Below, in pieces: positions 40,701 to 48,865 of a DNA stretch of 64,000 bases. Positions within the stretch are counted from its first letter, which is position 1; each line of letters begins with the position of its first letter. The notes below the pieces were generated by a model. The model had not been told where the DNA came from, made no database searches, and was given only the letters and a program-made list of their open reading frames with translations. The position numbers and the translations under genes are program-made. This stretch comes from Bacteroidales bacterium (GTDB taxonomy: Bacteria; Bacteroidota; Bacteroidia; Bacteroidales; UBA932): positions 14,374 to 78,373 of the forward strand of contig JAEFAI010000008.1 in assembly GCA_016291185.1 (NCBI GenBank). Reading direction: 5' to 3'.

Positions 40701-41797
40701 TATATCGAACGTAAAAAACGAATTCCTTTTTGGCGCATTTGATCAAGTGCCGTTGAAACGATATCCCACGGAATATCAGGTCTTTCGATGGGGCTTGCGC
40801 CCAATTGCGTTTTGTCGAGCAGACGATCTTCAAGATGAACTGTTTTCATGAGGGACTCGAAACGGGAGGCACCTCGCTCGCGATTGATAATGGAAAGAAA
40901 CTCTTTCCTAAATAACAATGAAAAAACGGTCCCGTGGAAAGAGTTGGTGACAACGAATCTTGCCCGAGAGATTCCCAAAATCCAGCTCTCTATGGAATCC
41001 ACGCTGGTCACCCAATCGAAATTACCAATGTAACGGATAGGTAACTTAAGCTGTTTGGAAAGATGATCAACGAAGGATCGCTCCGATTCATCTTGATCAA
41101 GAAAGAATGCTGCGATGTAGTCTTCACACTCATTCTGGGGCGCCGTGCATAACGCAAGGTAGTCATCCGCCGATAATAATAGCGTCGGGTCGGGCATGAG
41201 ATCTGCCTGGACTCCAAGATGCTCTCGGCAGAGTGCTATTCCGGACTCCTCTCGGACGGAAATGGCGTCAAATTTATGAGCAAGCACCTGAAGACGCGTC
41301 GTAGTTGATTCATCCGCTTCCCAAGTGTCAACCCCAAAAGAGGCTGCATAAGCAATCCGTTTAACGGAGGATTCAGAAAGAAAGTCCAGATAGAAATTGG
41401 GCAGACAAGGCGAATAAACAGGCCGCCAGACCTGATCGCTTCCGACGACAAAGGCATCGAACTCCGGCAGTTCGTCTTGCGTGAGCGGGGGCTTTACGTT
41501 CAGGTGTTTGATGTTCTCGTTGATGAAACGATTGAGCTCCCGAAAAGCATAGCGTGTTTGTGCCTCCGGGTCGCAATACACTATCCTTTTGTTGCCTTTT
41601 AAATATTTTGACAGGAAACGGCGAAGGGTTAAAACGATTTTCTTGGCCCCAGATGGCACCCACCAAGACGCTTGCGGAGAAAAACGCAGCGTGGTGACGT
41701 CGTGCCCCATGTCCTTCAAGACTCGCTGAAGAGCATATGCTTGAAGAATCCCTCCGTAGTTTGCCCCTAAGGGCTGTGTGAGAATACAAATCCTCAT
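40700..41797 (-). CDS. Polysaccharide pyruvyl transferase family protein
   Basis: A 365-residue protein of the PS_pyruv_trans family: MRICILTQPLGANYGGILQAYALQRVLKDMGHDV, FDAFVVGSDQVWRPVYSP, IAYAASFGVDTW, SVREESGIALCREHLGV and FVVTNSFHGTVFSLLFRKEFLSI, all family hallmarks. It adds ketal-linked pyruvate to a sugar, or acts as a glycosyltransferase-fold relative. The start at 41797 overlaps the upstream stop as ATGA; the frame extends to 41830 without support. Pairing with the FrhB-like gene just upstream is a recurrent arrangement. Confidence 0.9.
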   Translation of the reverse strand: MRICILTQPLGANYGGILQAYALQRVLKDMGHDVTTLRFSPQASWWVPSGAKKIVLTLRRFLSKYLKGNKRIVYCDPEAQTRYAFRELNRFINENIKHLNVKPPLTQDELPEFDAFVVGSDQVWRPVYSPCLPNFYLDFLSESSVKRIAYAASFGVDTWEADESTTTRLQVLAHKFDAISVREESGIALCREHLGVQADLMPDPTLLLSADDYLALCTAPQNECEDYIAAFFLDQDESERSFVDHLSKQLKLPIRYIGNFDWVTSVDSIESWILGISRARFVVTNSFHGTVFSLLFRKEFLSIINRERGASRFESLMKTVHLEDRLLDKTQLGASPIERPDIPWDIVSTALDQMRQKGIRFLRSI

Positions 41798-42936
41798 TCT
41801 ATTCGTAGTTTGCGCAGGAGTCTTGCCCAAAGCCGCCTGACTCGGGTTTTCTTATTCTCGGTAGTATAATTCTGCAGGACTTTTGCCCCGTGTCTGCGGA
41901 ATGCTCTCCAGAACAAGGCCCGCTCAACGGGCTTATATGCCGGATAGATGATGGAAGGATTGCCTTTGATGGCGTCCTCGTAGCGGCTTTCTTTTAACTT
42001 GAGGTCAAGACCGGAAAGCAGTTGCTGGCCTTTGGCGGTGTACACAAGAATGAGCGATGTCCCTTTATCGTCAGACATATCCGGATGGATATTTTCGATA
42101 CCCCAATAATCTCCCAGTGTCAAGTCGCTTCCGTGGTTGCCGCGGAATTGGCAAGAATAACACGACGGGCGGAGGATAAGATCGTTCAGATAGGCTTTCA
42201 TGAAAGGGGTGTCTGTTGCTATAGTGTCCAAAAAGGATTCATCGTCTCGTCTGATAATCATTCTGTATTTGCTCCACCCTTCGCTTTTGTCTCGCATTGA
42301 AACCGTTGTTGGTTGTGCGCCGTTGGTGACGTCCTTCAGATATTCTTTCCAAACTTGAGGGCTAGGTGCCCCATGGCACACGACTGATACCAAAAATAGA
42401 TTGTCGTCGTCTTTATGCTGGATATAACCCCGCAACCCGGCAATTTGACAAGGGGTGCCGGTAAACAGGACTGGCCGATTTTCCCTCAGAAAACCATTCA
42501 CTTGAGAATAAGCATCCCGCAAATCACTTTGTGAATATTTGCTACCCCGAAAAGGAGTGATTCCTTCTTCTGTCTCGGAGTAGGAATGATAAACGGAAAA
42601 ACTGTCGTCAAATCGGGCTCCAAAGACCACTCCACCTTTATTTAGGATGGTCTTGGCAAGTTGAGAGAAGACGCCGCCGGATGAACTCTGAAACCGGGTC
42701 TCTTCGTCATTGGAAATAGCGGCAAAACAGGCAATGGGCTCATCAGAGGGGTGGGCTATAAGGTTTAATTGAGGACAGGCTTTTTCGCAAAGATGACAGT
42801 TTACACAAGCGGACCGATTTACATTCGGATACAGAAAACCTTCCTCGTCCGCTACCATCGATATGCATTTCCCCGGACAGACCTCATAGCAGGCCTGGCA
42901 TCCGCAACATGCTTTCTTGTCTTTGATCTCTAACAT
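41794..42936 (-). CDS. FrhB-family Fe-S protein (F420 hydrogenase/dehydrogenase beta-like)
   Basis: A 380-residue protein. Residues 10-55 hold a 2[4Fe-4S] ferredoxin-like domain: CCGCQACYEVCPGKC and CVNCHLCEKACPQ. The FrhB N and C domains follow: SSSGGVFSQLAKTILNKGGVVFGARFDD, VLFTGTPCQIAGLRGYI, CHGAPSPQVWKEYL and LRPSCYSCQFRGNHGSDLTLGDYWG. Members in capsule loci accompany pyruvyl transferases and are presumed to carry out a flavin-dependent redox step; the exact reaction is not established. It overlaps the flippase gene by 7 nt. Confidence 0.88.
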   Translation of the reverse strand: MLEIKDKKACCGCQACYEVCPGKCISMVADEEGFLYPNVNRSACVNCHLCEKACPQLNLIAHPSDEPIACFAAISNDEETRFQSSSGGVFSQLAKTILNKGGVVFGARFDDSFSVYHSYSETEEGITPFRGSKYSQSDLRDAYSQVNGFLRENRPVLFTGTPCQIAGLRGYIQHKDDDNLFLVSVVCHGAPSPQVWKEYLKDVTNGAQPTTVSMRDKSEGWSKYRMIIRRDDESFLDTIATDTPFMKAYLNDLILRPSCYSCQFRGNHGSDLTLGDYWGIENIHPDMSDDKGTSLILVYTAKGQQLLSGLDLKLKESRYEDAIKGNPSIIYPAYKPVERALFWRAFRRHGAKVLQNYTTENKKTRVRRLWARLLRKLRIE

Positions 42937-44483
42937 GCCGAAGGTGTGGCTTCCTTCCCGAGGAACCGTTTTACATAGCCTTGTACAAGGCCACGTTCTT
43001 CCTTATTAAGGCCGATAGTGTATGCCGCCGCGCAAACGGAAAGAGTGCTCAAAACCAAGACCTCTATCAATCGCCAGATAGATGCCGGTTGAAGCCAAAT
43101 CAGAACAAATGGAAGAACTGCAGCTACAAGAGAAACGACGAATACACGCAGATAGACGTCGGTGAGGAACTTCTTCCACGGCAGGTCAATGAGGTCTTTT
43201 ACCAGATATATCCGCACGAATAGGACGATAAAATATACCAGGTTGAAAATGTGGTAGGACCATTCGACCGGAAGTCCCAACTTGAAGGCAATCCAGGTAA
43301 GTGGAAAAACGCCGATGGTACAAGCGCTGATGATAATCTGGTATTTCTTCAGGTTCCCGGTCGCCAACTGCGCCTTGACAAGGGGAGTGCCGAGAACGAT
43401 AATCAATGCGGAAATGACGGAAAGGCGTGCAAACATGACGGCATGATCGGGAACGGTCTTAAGCCAGAGACGAAGGATAATGGGGGTCTCAGCCAGAACG
43501 GGGATAGCCATCAGTAACATTAGGTAATATGAAAGTTTCGTCCCTCGAAAGATCAGCGAATGCATAGACTTTAAATCCCCTTCTGCATAGGTCTTTGTAA
43601 TCTGCGGGGAGAGTGCGGTCATGAAATTGAGCGAGAATTTGTTGACCAGCCCGAATACCCGGGTGGCCAGGCCCCGAGCCGTGTTCATGGCTACTCCGAA
43701 GAAGAAATTAACTAGCAGGGTAACACCTTGGCTGTTGACAATCCATGCGCTCTCTCCTAATAAGTGCCAGCCGGTGAATGCGCCCAATTCCTTAAGTAAG
43801 TGCTTGTCTAGTTTGCGTGTAAAATGGCACTCTTGATAATGTCGCTTGCAGTAAAACACATACATAGCGCGCATCAACAGGCTCGCTAGTAGATTGAATG
43901 AAGCATATAGGATGAGTTTGTCTGCCGGAAGGATGCGGATAAGCAAGACAATCAACAAAGCAATCACGGCATCGAAAATGGAGAAATACGCAAACACCTT
44001 CATGTCCTCGTGCGCCACGATTTCTGCTTCGAAAGGCACGTTGAACAATCCTAGCCCAAAAGTCGCGATGGAACACTGCAAAACCCAGAACGCTGCATCC
44101 ATTCTTCCTTCCGGGAGGTTCATCTTGTTGTACAAGTACCAGACGCCGATAATCTCAATTAATATGGCGATGATGATGGCTAGAAGGATCTGAATAATGA
44201 CGGCAGTGGAATACACCCTCCTGGATTCTTCATGATCCTTCTTCCCTAGAGAGAAAGTGACGAAACGGCTGATAGCCGTGGACAGCGAAGAGGATAGAAT
44301 CGAGAACATGGCTACGACGCCACCCACCACCTCGTACACGCCGAAGTCCTCGACGCCCAGTGTGTTGAGCACGACGCGGCTTGTGTATAAACTGATCAGC
44401 AGGATGAGAATCATCCGGCCGTAGAGGATCAGCGTGTTCTTGGCGACGCGCTTGGAGCTGTAGTTCGTCGATTCCGTAGTCAA
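42930..44483 (-). CDS. wzx: Wzx-like lipid-linked oligosaccharide flippase
   Basis: A 517-residue MATE/MOP-superfamily membrane protein with about 14 helices. NTLILYGRMILILLISLYTSRVVLNTLGVEDFGVYEVVGGVV is the family N-terminus of Bacteroidota Wzx proteins; RGLATRVFGLVNKFSLNFMTALSPQITKTYAEGD marks the second half. It flips undecaprenyl-linked repeat units to the periplasm for the Wzy-like polymerase. The start at 44483 immediately follows the stop of the beta-barrel gene at 44484. Confidence 0.92.
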   Translation of the reverse strand: MTTESTNYSSKRVAKNTLILYGRMILILLISLYTSRVVLNTLGVEDFGVYEVVGGVVAMFSILSSSLSTAISRFVTFSLGKKDHEESRRVYSTAVIIQILLAIIIAILIEIIGVWYLYNKMNLPEGRMDAAFWVLQCSIATFGLGLFNVPFEAEIVAHEDMKVFAYFSIFDAVIALLIVLLIRILPADKLILYASFNLLASLLMRAMYVFYCKRHYQECHFTRKLDKHLLKELGAFTGWHLLGESAWIVNSQGVTLLVNFFFGVAMNTARGLATRVFGLVNKFSLNFMTALSPQITKTYAEGDLKSMHSLIFRGTKLSYYLMLLMAIPVLAETPIILRLWLKTVPDHAVMFARLSVISALIIVLGTPLVKAQLATGNLKKYQIIISACTIGVFPLTWIAFKLGLPVEWSYHIFNLVYFIVLFVRIYLVKDLIDLPWKKFLTDVYLRVFVVSLVAAVLPFVLIWLQPASIWRLIEVLVLSTLSVCAAAYTIGLNKEERGLVQGYVKRFLGKEATPSAC

Positions 44484-45155
44484 TTACTTTCGAATCAGCG
44501 GGAGGTGGTAGATGACACCAAAGGACAACTTGAAGGCAAAATCAACCGGGGATCCCGCTACCTGGCCGTCGTATCGGTCCAGAAAGGCCTCGGCGCCGAG
44601 GTCCAGGAACCAGCCGAAACCGCTCTTATAGTCGATCTCGATGATGCCGCCCAGGCGGACGCCGGGGACGATATTGTACGCCTGGAGTTCCTGGAAGGGG
44701 TGTTCCACTTCGGTGAACCGATGGGTGAAGGCGCCGCCGAGACCGGCGTAGGTCTTGAGGTTGAACGGAATGTTGTATTCGGCCAAAGCGTTGTAGTTCA
44801 ATGCTATGTCTGCAAACAGCTGGGCGGCGAAGTAATAGTACGGATAGAAGCCGCCGTAGGGGAGCATGGCGCCGGCGTTGTTGGCGTAGCTGCCGGAAAT
44901 GCGCAGGTCCCAGGCGTCCGAGAAGTTGTAGCCGAAGGACGCGGCTGCGTGCCAGCAAAGCATATCCATGGCTTTGCCGTACTGACCGAAGGTTTGGATG
45001 TTGTCCGTGAGGAGGATGGCCGGGCCACCCTGGAGCGAGAAATACCAGCGATAGCCGTGCTGGTACGGGGAATAACGGTCGGGGTACGGACGGGCCGACA
45101 AGGCCGTCACGCTCAGGGTCAAGGCTGCGAGTAGCAGCGCGATCTTGCGCATCAT
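44484..45155 (-). CDS. Outer-membrane beta-barrel protein, first gene of the capsule operon
   Basis: A 223-residue exported protein: signal peptide MMRKIALLLAALTLSVTALSA, then alternating aromatic beta-strands (YRWYFSLQGGPAILLTDN, AAASFGYNFSDAWDLRISGSY, FNLKTYAGLGGAFTHRF, VRLGGIIEIDYKSGFGWFLDLGAEAFLD) ending in DFAFKLSFGVIYHLPLIRK. This is the pattern of small OmpA/OprF-like 8-strand barrels, without an OmpA C-domain. Start at 45155 (or 45152); the frame extends past the promoter to 45287 and is not used. A role with the capsule is suggested only by co-transcription. Confidence 0.8.
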   Translation of the reverse strand: MMRKIALLLAALTLSVTALSARPYPDRYSPYQHGYRWYFSLQGGPAILLTDNIQTFGQYGKAMDMLCWHAAASFGYNFSDAWDLRISGSYANNAGAMLPYGGFYPYYYFAAQLFADIALNYNALAEYNIPFNLKTYAGLGGAFTHRFTEVEHPFQELQAYNIVPGVRLGGIIEIDYKSGFGWFLDLGAEAFLDRYDGQVAGSPVDFAFKLSFGVIYHLPLIRK

Positions 45156-45256
45156 AATATGGAAGTCTCTGGTTTCTAGAATTTTACGGCTTCGCCGTCG
45201 GGCCTGCAGGTGCAGATCCGGGATGGAGATATGAAATGGAGGACCATTTCTAAAAA

Positions 45257-45288
45257 CAAATATATTTGTTTTCTGCTGAAAAAACAAA
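45257..45288 (-). promoter_or_regulatory. Main promoter of the capsule operon
   Basis: On the minus strand TTTG (45288-45285) and TATATTTG (45264-45257) are 20 nt apart, exact consensus, giving a leader of about 95 nt before ATG 45155. The -7 element is half of a 20-bp palindrome, AAAACAAATATATTTGTTTT (45253-45272), which also presents TATATTTG on the plus strand (45261-45268), though with no -33 there. Confidence 0.8.
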
Positions 45289-45299
45289 CCAAAAATCCC

Positions 45300-45307
45300 T
45301 ATCTTTA
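45300..45307 (+). promoter_or_regulatory. Weak -7 element for the nucleotidyltransferase-like gene
   Basis: TATCTTTA differs from TAnnTTTG at the last base and lies 21 nt before ATG 45329. No -33 match was found. Confidence 0.3.
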
Positions 45308-45328
45308 CTACGGCTATTCTTCGCTGCT

Positions 45329-46300
45329 ATGTCCGTTGATTATTGGGAAACATTTATGTCGCTGCTTCGTGCGGGCCTGTGGGAGCAGGACCTGGAGCTG
45401 CCGTGCACGCCGGACGTGGACGCGTGGGAACTGGTGCTCTCGCTGGGCCGCGTACAGGCAGTAATGGGTTTGGTCGTGCGCGGAATTGCGCATTTGCCGG
45501 AGGAGCAACGCGACCTGGAGGAGCTTGAGCCGGTTCTGCAGGCCATCAAGGAGGCTTTGTCGCGTGCGAATCATACCTATGCGCGCGTGCAGGTGACGCT
45601 GTTCCAGATCCTGGCGGAGTCCCGGCTGCACCCGATCATTCAGAAGGGGAGCGAGGCGGCGAAGTATTACGCGGACCCGTCCGTCCGCCAGGTCGGCGAC
45701 ATCGACCTGTATCTTCCGCCAGAGGAATTCAAACGTGCGCGGACGATCTTCCCGAAAGCAAGAAGGGCCTCGGACGGGGCCCTGGTGCTGGCTCGCGACC
45801 TGGTTGTGGTGGAAGTGCACCCGCGCTATTACGACATTCATCGCCCGGCCAAGAAGCTGCCGGAGCCGGGCTCTCCCTGTGGGGAAATCCTCTTGCTGTC
45901 GGCCCATATTTTCAAGCACGTCATCGGACACGGAGTGGGCTGCAAACAGCTCTGCGACCTGGCCATTGCGATAACCAGGCTGGACGGGAAATACGATAAA
46001 AACGAACTGCGCGCGGCCCTGAAATATGCCGGCCTGCTGCGTTGGCATAACCTGGTCTGCTCGCTGTTGGTGTACGATTTTGGGCTCGATCTGATCTACT
46101 GCTTGCCGGACTTCGAGCCCGTGCGGACGACATCGCTGCGCCGCATCGTCCAGCGCTCCGGCCGTTTCGGGAATCATCCCAAAACGAAAGCAGCCACCGC
46201 AAAGGCTTTCCTGCGGCGGCTGCCATTCTCGCTTTCTTATTGTCCCCGGGAGACGTTCGCTACCATCTGGGAGCTTATCGTCGGGAACTTGAGGAAATAA
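45329..46300 (+). CDS. Nucleotidyltransferase-fold protein (NTP_transf_5-like)
   Basis: A 323-residue protein resembling the uncharacterised nucleotidyltransferase family often found beside UpxY and polysaccharide genes. Evidence is IIQKGSEAAKYYADPSVRQVGDIDLYLPPEEFKRA, where GDIDLYL supplies the metal-binding DxD, a later carboxylate strand (VVVEVHPRYY) and a helical C-terminal half (LLSAHIFKHVIGHGVGCKQLCDLAIAI). Start 45329 (MSVDYWETFMSLL) is preferred to 45266 because the earlier ATG lies in the promoter palindrome. It runs opposite to the capsule operon and ends 2 nt from the convergent lipoprotein gene. Substrate unknown. Confidence 0.75.
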   Translation: MSVDYWETFMSLLRAGLWEQDLELPCTPDVDAWELVLSLGRVQAVMGLVVRGIAHLPEEQRDLEELEPVLQAIKEALSRANHTYARVQVTLFQILAESRLHPIIQKGSEAAKYYADPSVRQVGDIDLYLPPEEFKRARTIFPKARRASDGALVLARDLVVVEVHPRYYDIHRPAKKLPEPGSPCGEILLLSAHIFKHVIGHGVGCKQLCDLAIAITRLDGKYDKNELRAALKYAGLLRWHNLVCSLLVYDFGLDLIYCLPDFEPVRTTSLRRIVQRSGRFGNHPKTKAATAKAFLRRLPFSLSYCPRETFATIWELIVGNLRK

Positions 46301-46302
46301 TG

Positions 46303-48507
46303 CTACGGGTTCGTGAACTGGTAGGTGCCGATTGTCCCCCAGTTATTTACCGTATAGCTGCTTAAGTTAGGGCAGTTCCGCTTGGTGGCCACGATGGTCG
46401 TCGTGGGCGGATTGACCCAGACATTGGCGGCACTATTGCCATACAGCGTGACGGATCGCAGCGCGGAACAAGAGTCAAAGTTCATCTGCGCTATGCTTTG
46501 TGCGGAATCGATGGAGATACTCGTGAACCCGCTGCAGTTGGTCAGGCTCAGGTTGCGCAAAGCGCGGCTTCCGTTTTGGCTGAAGGCGGGGACAATGGTC
46601 TGGAAGGAACTGATCGCGCTGGGCAGATTCGACAAGGTCAGATTGGCCAGAGACTGATTGTTCGTCATCTCGATCGTGCTCAGGGACGGGGTGTCGAGCG
46701 ACATCGTCACCAGGTTCTGAGACCCGTTGTTGCCGATGAACTTAAGGGTATGCAGGGTCGTGGAATTCGTGGTGAAACGAAGCAGATTCTGCGGGTTGAC
46801 GAGGATGAGGCTCTCGAGCGAAGTACAGGGATCGATGTCTAACAACGGGAGGGTCTGGGCATCGTTGATGTAGATGCTCTTTAACGAAGAGCATCCTGTA
46901 AGGTCCACATCCTTAAGCTTATAAGCCAGATCGATGGTGAGGTCGGTCAGTTTGGAACAGCCGCTCAGATCCAACTCCTCGAGCGCGCCGATTTCTCCGA
47001 AATGTGCGGTCTCGAGGTCGTAGCAGTTGGTCAGCGTGAAGGTCTTCAGGTTGCTGTTAGCGCCACCTTCATCCACGGTCAGGGTCTTCAGTTTGGTCAG
47101 GTTGTTGAGTGTGATGGTGTTCAGGGACCGGGTATTGATGTTGACAGTTTCCGTCCAGGGACAGTCGGAGACGGTTACATCCTGGATCGCGTCGGCATAG
47201 ATGATGTTCAGCTCCTTGAAGTGCGGAAGGCCCTCCACCGTGACGGAATTGATGGAGTTGGCGCCGTCGATGGTCAGCGTCTCCAGGTTCGTGAAGGCGA
47301 ACATACCGTTGATGTAGTTGACGGTGTCGATGCCGTGGTCGTCGGTAATCGTGACGTCGTGGACAGCCAGAATGGCCTGCTGAAGTTCTTCGAGGTCCAC
47401 TTTCTCGCCCGTGTGCTTGTCCACGACTTCTCCGTCTTTGTACTCGTAATCGTCACCGAAGGCGCTGGATACGACAAGCGCGATGACTGGCGTTATTTCG
47501 ACATCTACGGTGCCGCCCTTGAAGCGGAGGTTGATGCGGTGCTGCTTGCAGGCATCGAACGAGATAGCGGAGCCGCTTCGGTTCAGGGCCAGGGTCTTGG
47601 TCTGCGTGCCGTTCTCGTCGGTAAAGTTGCAGGCGAGGGTGAGGTCAGTCAGGTCGGTCGGCAGGCAGAAGATGCTGAAGGTCACGCTTTCGCCGCTCTG
47701 CAGGGGCTGGTTCAGCCCGGCACTGACCGTCTGTCCGGTGGAGGAAGTGGAGATGCGCGAAGTGACGGGGCTCGCCTGAGCGAGGTCCTCGATGGGGGCG
47801 GTAAACGTGCCGCACAGGTCGTTCGTGGAGGAGGTCAGCGAGCAGTAATTCAGCGTCATCGTAACTTCGGAGTCGTTGAGCAGCGTGATCTGGAAAGAGG
47901 TGAATGCCGGGTAGTAGTTGAGTTTGACCAGGTTGGTGTTGGCGCTCACGCCGGAGGTGCAGGCGACCATCGGATAGGAACCGTTCACGGGGTCCAGGAT
48001 CTTGACGACGTTGCCGCTGGGCTGCTTGACAGCCGTCTGCAGGGACGTCGAACTCGGAATCGTGAACGTGATGTTCTGGAGCTCGTTGTCGCTCATGGCC
48101 GAAGCCGGATAGACCGACCAGAAGCTGGCGCTGCCGGAGGCGTTGTCGATCCAGCGCAGGCCGCTGTCCTCGGTGTTCCCGATGACGGTGGCTTTGCGGC
48201 TGATTTTGCCGTGGGTGGCGTCGCTCTCGCCGCTCTGCGGGGTGACGGTATAGTCGCTGAAGCGGCGTCCCAGCATGGTCACGGCGTAGTCGCTGGAGAT
48301 TCGGACGTCGTCTGTCCCCTGCCACAGAATCTGCTGAGTGCCATTGACGTCAACGCCGTAAACGGCCTTGGTGCCGACGGAATAGGCGGCCGAAAACTTC
48401 AGGTCGTTGGATTCGGATATAATATCTTTCCAGCATCCCGTCAAGGCCAGGGCGGCGCCGATGACACAAAGGACGGACAGTGCCGGGATTCGCTTGGTTG
48501 CTATCAT
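46303..48507 (-). CDS. Fimbrillin-like lipoprotein with leucine-rich-repeat C-terminal half
   Basis: A 734-residue surface lipoprotein. The signal is MIATKRIPALSVLCVIGAALALTGC (lipobox LTGC). Residues about 30-350 resemble the Mfa-like/fimbrillin domain (GLRWIDNASGSASFWSVYPAS, YPAFTSFQITLLNDSEVTMT, SFDACKQHRINLRFKGG). From about residue 385, irregular LRRs of roughly 20-24 residues follow: LETLTIDGANSINSVTVEGL, LEELDLSGCSKLTDLTID, LKDVDLTGCSSLKSIYI, LRNLSLTNCSGFTSISID. It may be a cell-surface adhesin. It follows a 59-residue peptide gene by 22 nt and upxY further upstream. Confidence 0.78.
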   Translation of the reverse strand: MIATKRIPALSVLCVIGAALALTGCWKDIISESNDLKFSAAYSVGTKAVYGVDVNGTQQILWQGTDDVRISSDYAVTMLGRRFSDYTVTPQSGESDATHGKISRKATVIGNTEDSGLRWIDNASGSASFWSVYPASAMSDNELQNITFTIPSSTSLQTAVKQPSGNVVKILDPVNGSYPMVACTSGVSANTNLVKLNYYPAFTSFQITLLNDSEVTMTLNYCSLTSSTNDLCGTFTAPIEDLAQASPVTSRISTSSTGQTVSAGLNQPLQSGESVTFSIFCLPTDLTDLTLACNFTDENGTQTKTLALNRSGSAISFDACKQHRINLRFKGGTVDVEITPVIALVVSSAFGDDYEYKDGEVVDKHTGEKVDLEELQQAILAVHDVTITDDHGIDTVNYINGMFAFTNLETLTIDGANSINSVTVEGLPHFKELNIIYADAIQDVTVSDCPWTETVNINTRSLNTITLNNLTKLKTLTVDEGGANSNLKTFTLTNCYDLETAHFGEIGALEELDLSGCSKLTDLTIDLAYKLKDVDLTGCSSLKSIYINDAQTLPLLDIDPCTSLESLILVNPQNLLRFTTNSTTLHTLKFIGNNGSQNLVTMSLDTPSLSTIEMTNNQSLANLTLSNLPSAISSFQTIVPAFSQNGSRALRNLSLTNCSGFTSISIDSAQSIAQMNFDSCSALRSVTLYGNSAANVWVNPPTTTIVATKRNCPNLSSYTVNNWGTIGTYQFTNP

Positions 48508-48529
48508 AGCAAAAAGGGGTATAGGGGGG

Positions 48530-48709
48530 TTATTCCCAGGTCTGATTGAAACTGGAGTCGGTGAAGTCGTGGGTCTCAATCTCCTGACCTTTGGTCTCGA
48601 CATCAGTCTCCTCGGTGACCACGGAGGCACCGAGAATCTCAGCTTCGAGTTCCAGCACGAGGTCGTTGATGACGGCCGGGGCGGTGTAGTTCAGTTTCTT
48701 GTTTCTCAT
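48530..48709 (-). CDS. 59-residue peptide upstream of the LRR lipoprotein
   Basis: On the minus strand, ATG at 48709 opens an uninterrupted 59-codon frame to TAA (48530-48532). The product begins MRNKKLNYTAPAVINDLVLE, continues with LEAEILGASVV, then an acidic, Thr-rich tail ending DFTDSSFNQTWE. It has no signal peptide or membrane segment. Short Bacteroidales proteins with a KKxYxxPxxxxxxLxxExxxL(L/G)AS start and a variable acidic end commonly precede surface lipoprotein genes; their role is unknown. The lipoprotein gene starts 22 nt downstream, so the two are probably co-transcribed. Confidence 0.65.
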   Translation of the reverse strand: MRNKKLNYTAPAVINDLVLELEAEILGASVVTEETDVETKGQEIETHDFTDSSFNQTWE

Positions 48710-48751
48710 ATAGTTATATACGTTTCCTAATATTAAAAAGTTTCACTTTTT

Positions 48752-48856
48752 CGAGATTCCGGATCAAGTCCGGAATGACGTTAGTTGTACGAGATTCCGG
48801 ATCAAGTCCGGAATGACGGAAGTAGTACGAGATTCCGGGTCAAGCCCGGAATGTCG
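48752..48856. repeat. Three-copy, 38-bp-period tandem array of palindromes
   Basis: Copies at 48752-48780, 48790-48818 and 48828-48856 are 29 bp each (CGAGATTCCGG, loop, CCGGAATGACG), separated by 9-bp spacers that share a TAGT or AGTA core. Each copy folds to a hairpin with loop TCAAG. In the third copy the arm pair A-T becomes G-C (GGGTCAAGCCC instead of GGATCAAGTCC), a compensatory change. It starts 9 bp beyond the upxY stop codon. Confidence 0.85.
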
Positions 48857-48865
48857 AGGATGGGT

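Noticed and set aside
45253..45272. Palindrome AAAACAAATATATTTGTTTT considered as an operator
   Set aside because: It is fully explained by back-to-back TATATTTG elements; only the minus orientation has a -33 partner, and there is no independent evidence of a binding protein.
48752..48856. Possible CRISPR array (regular direct repeats)
   Set aside because: Spacers are only 9 bp and similar to each other, repeats are palindromes of a dispersed family, there are only three units and no cas gene is present.
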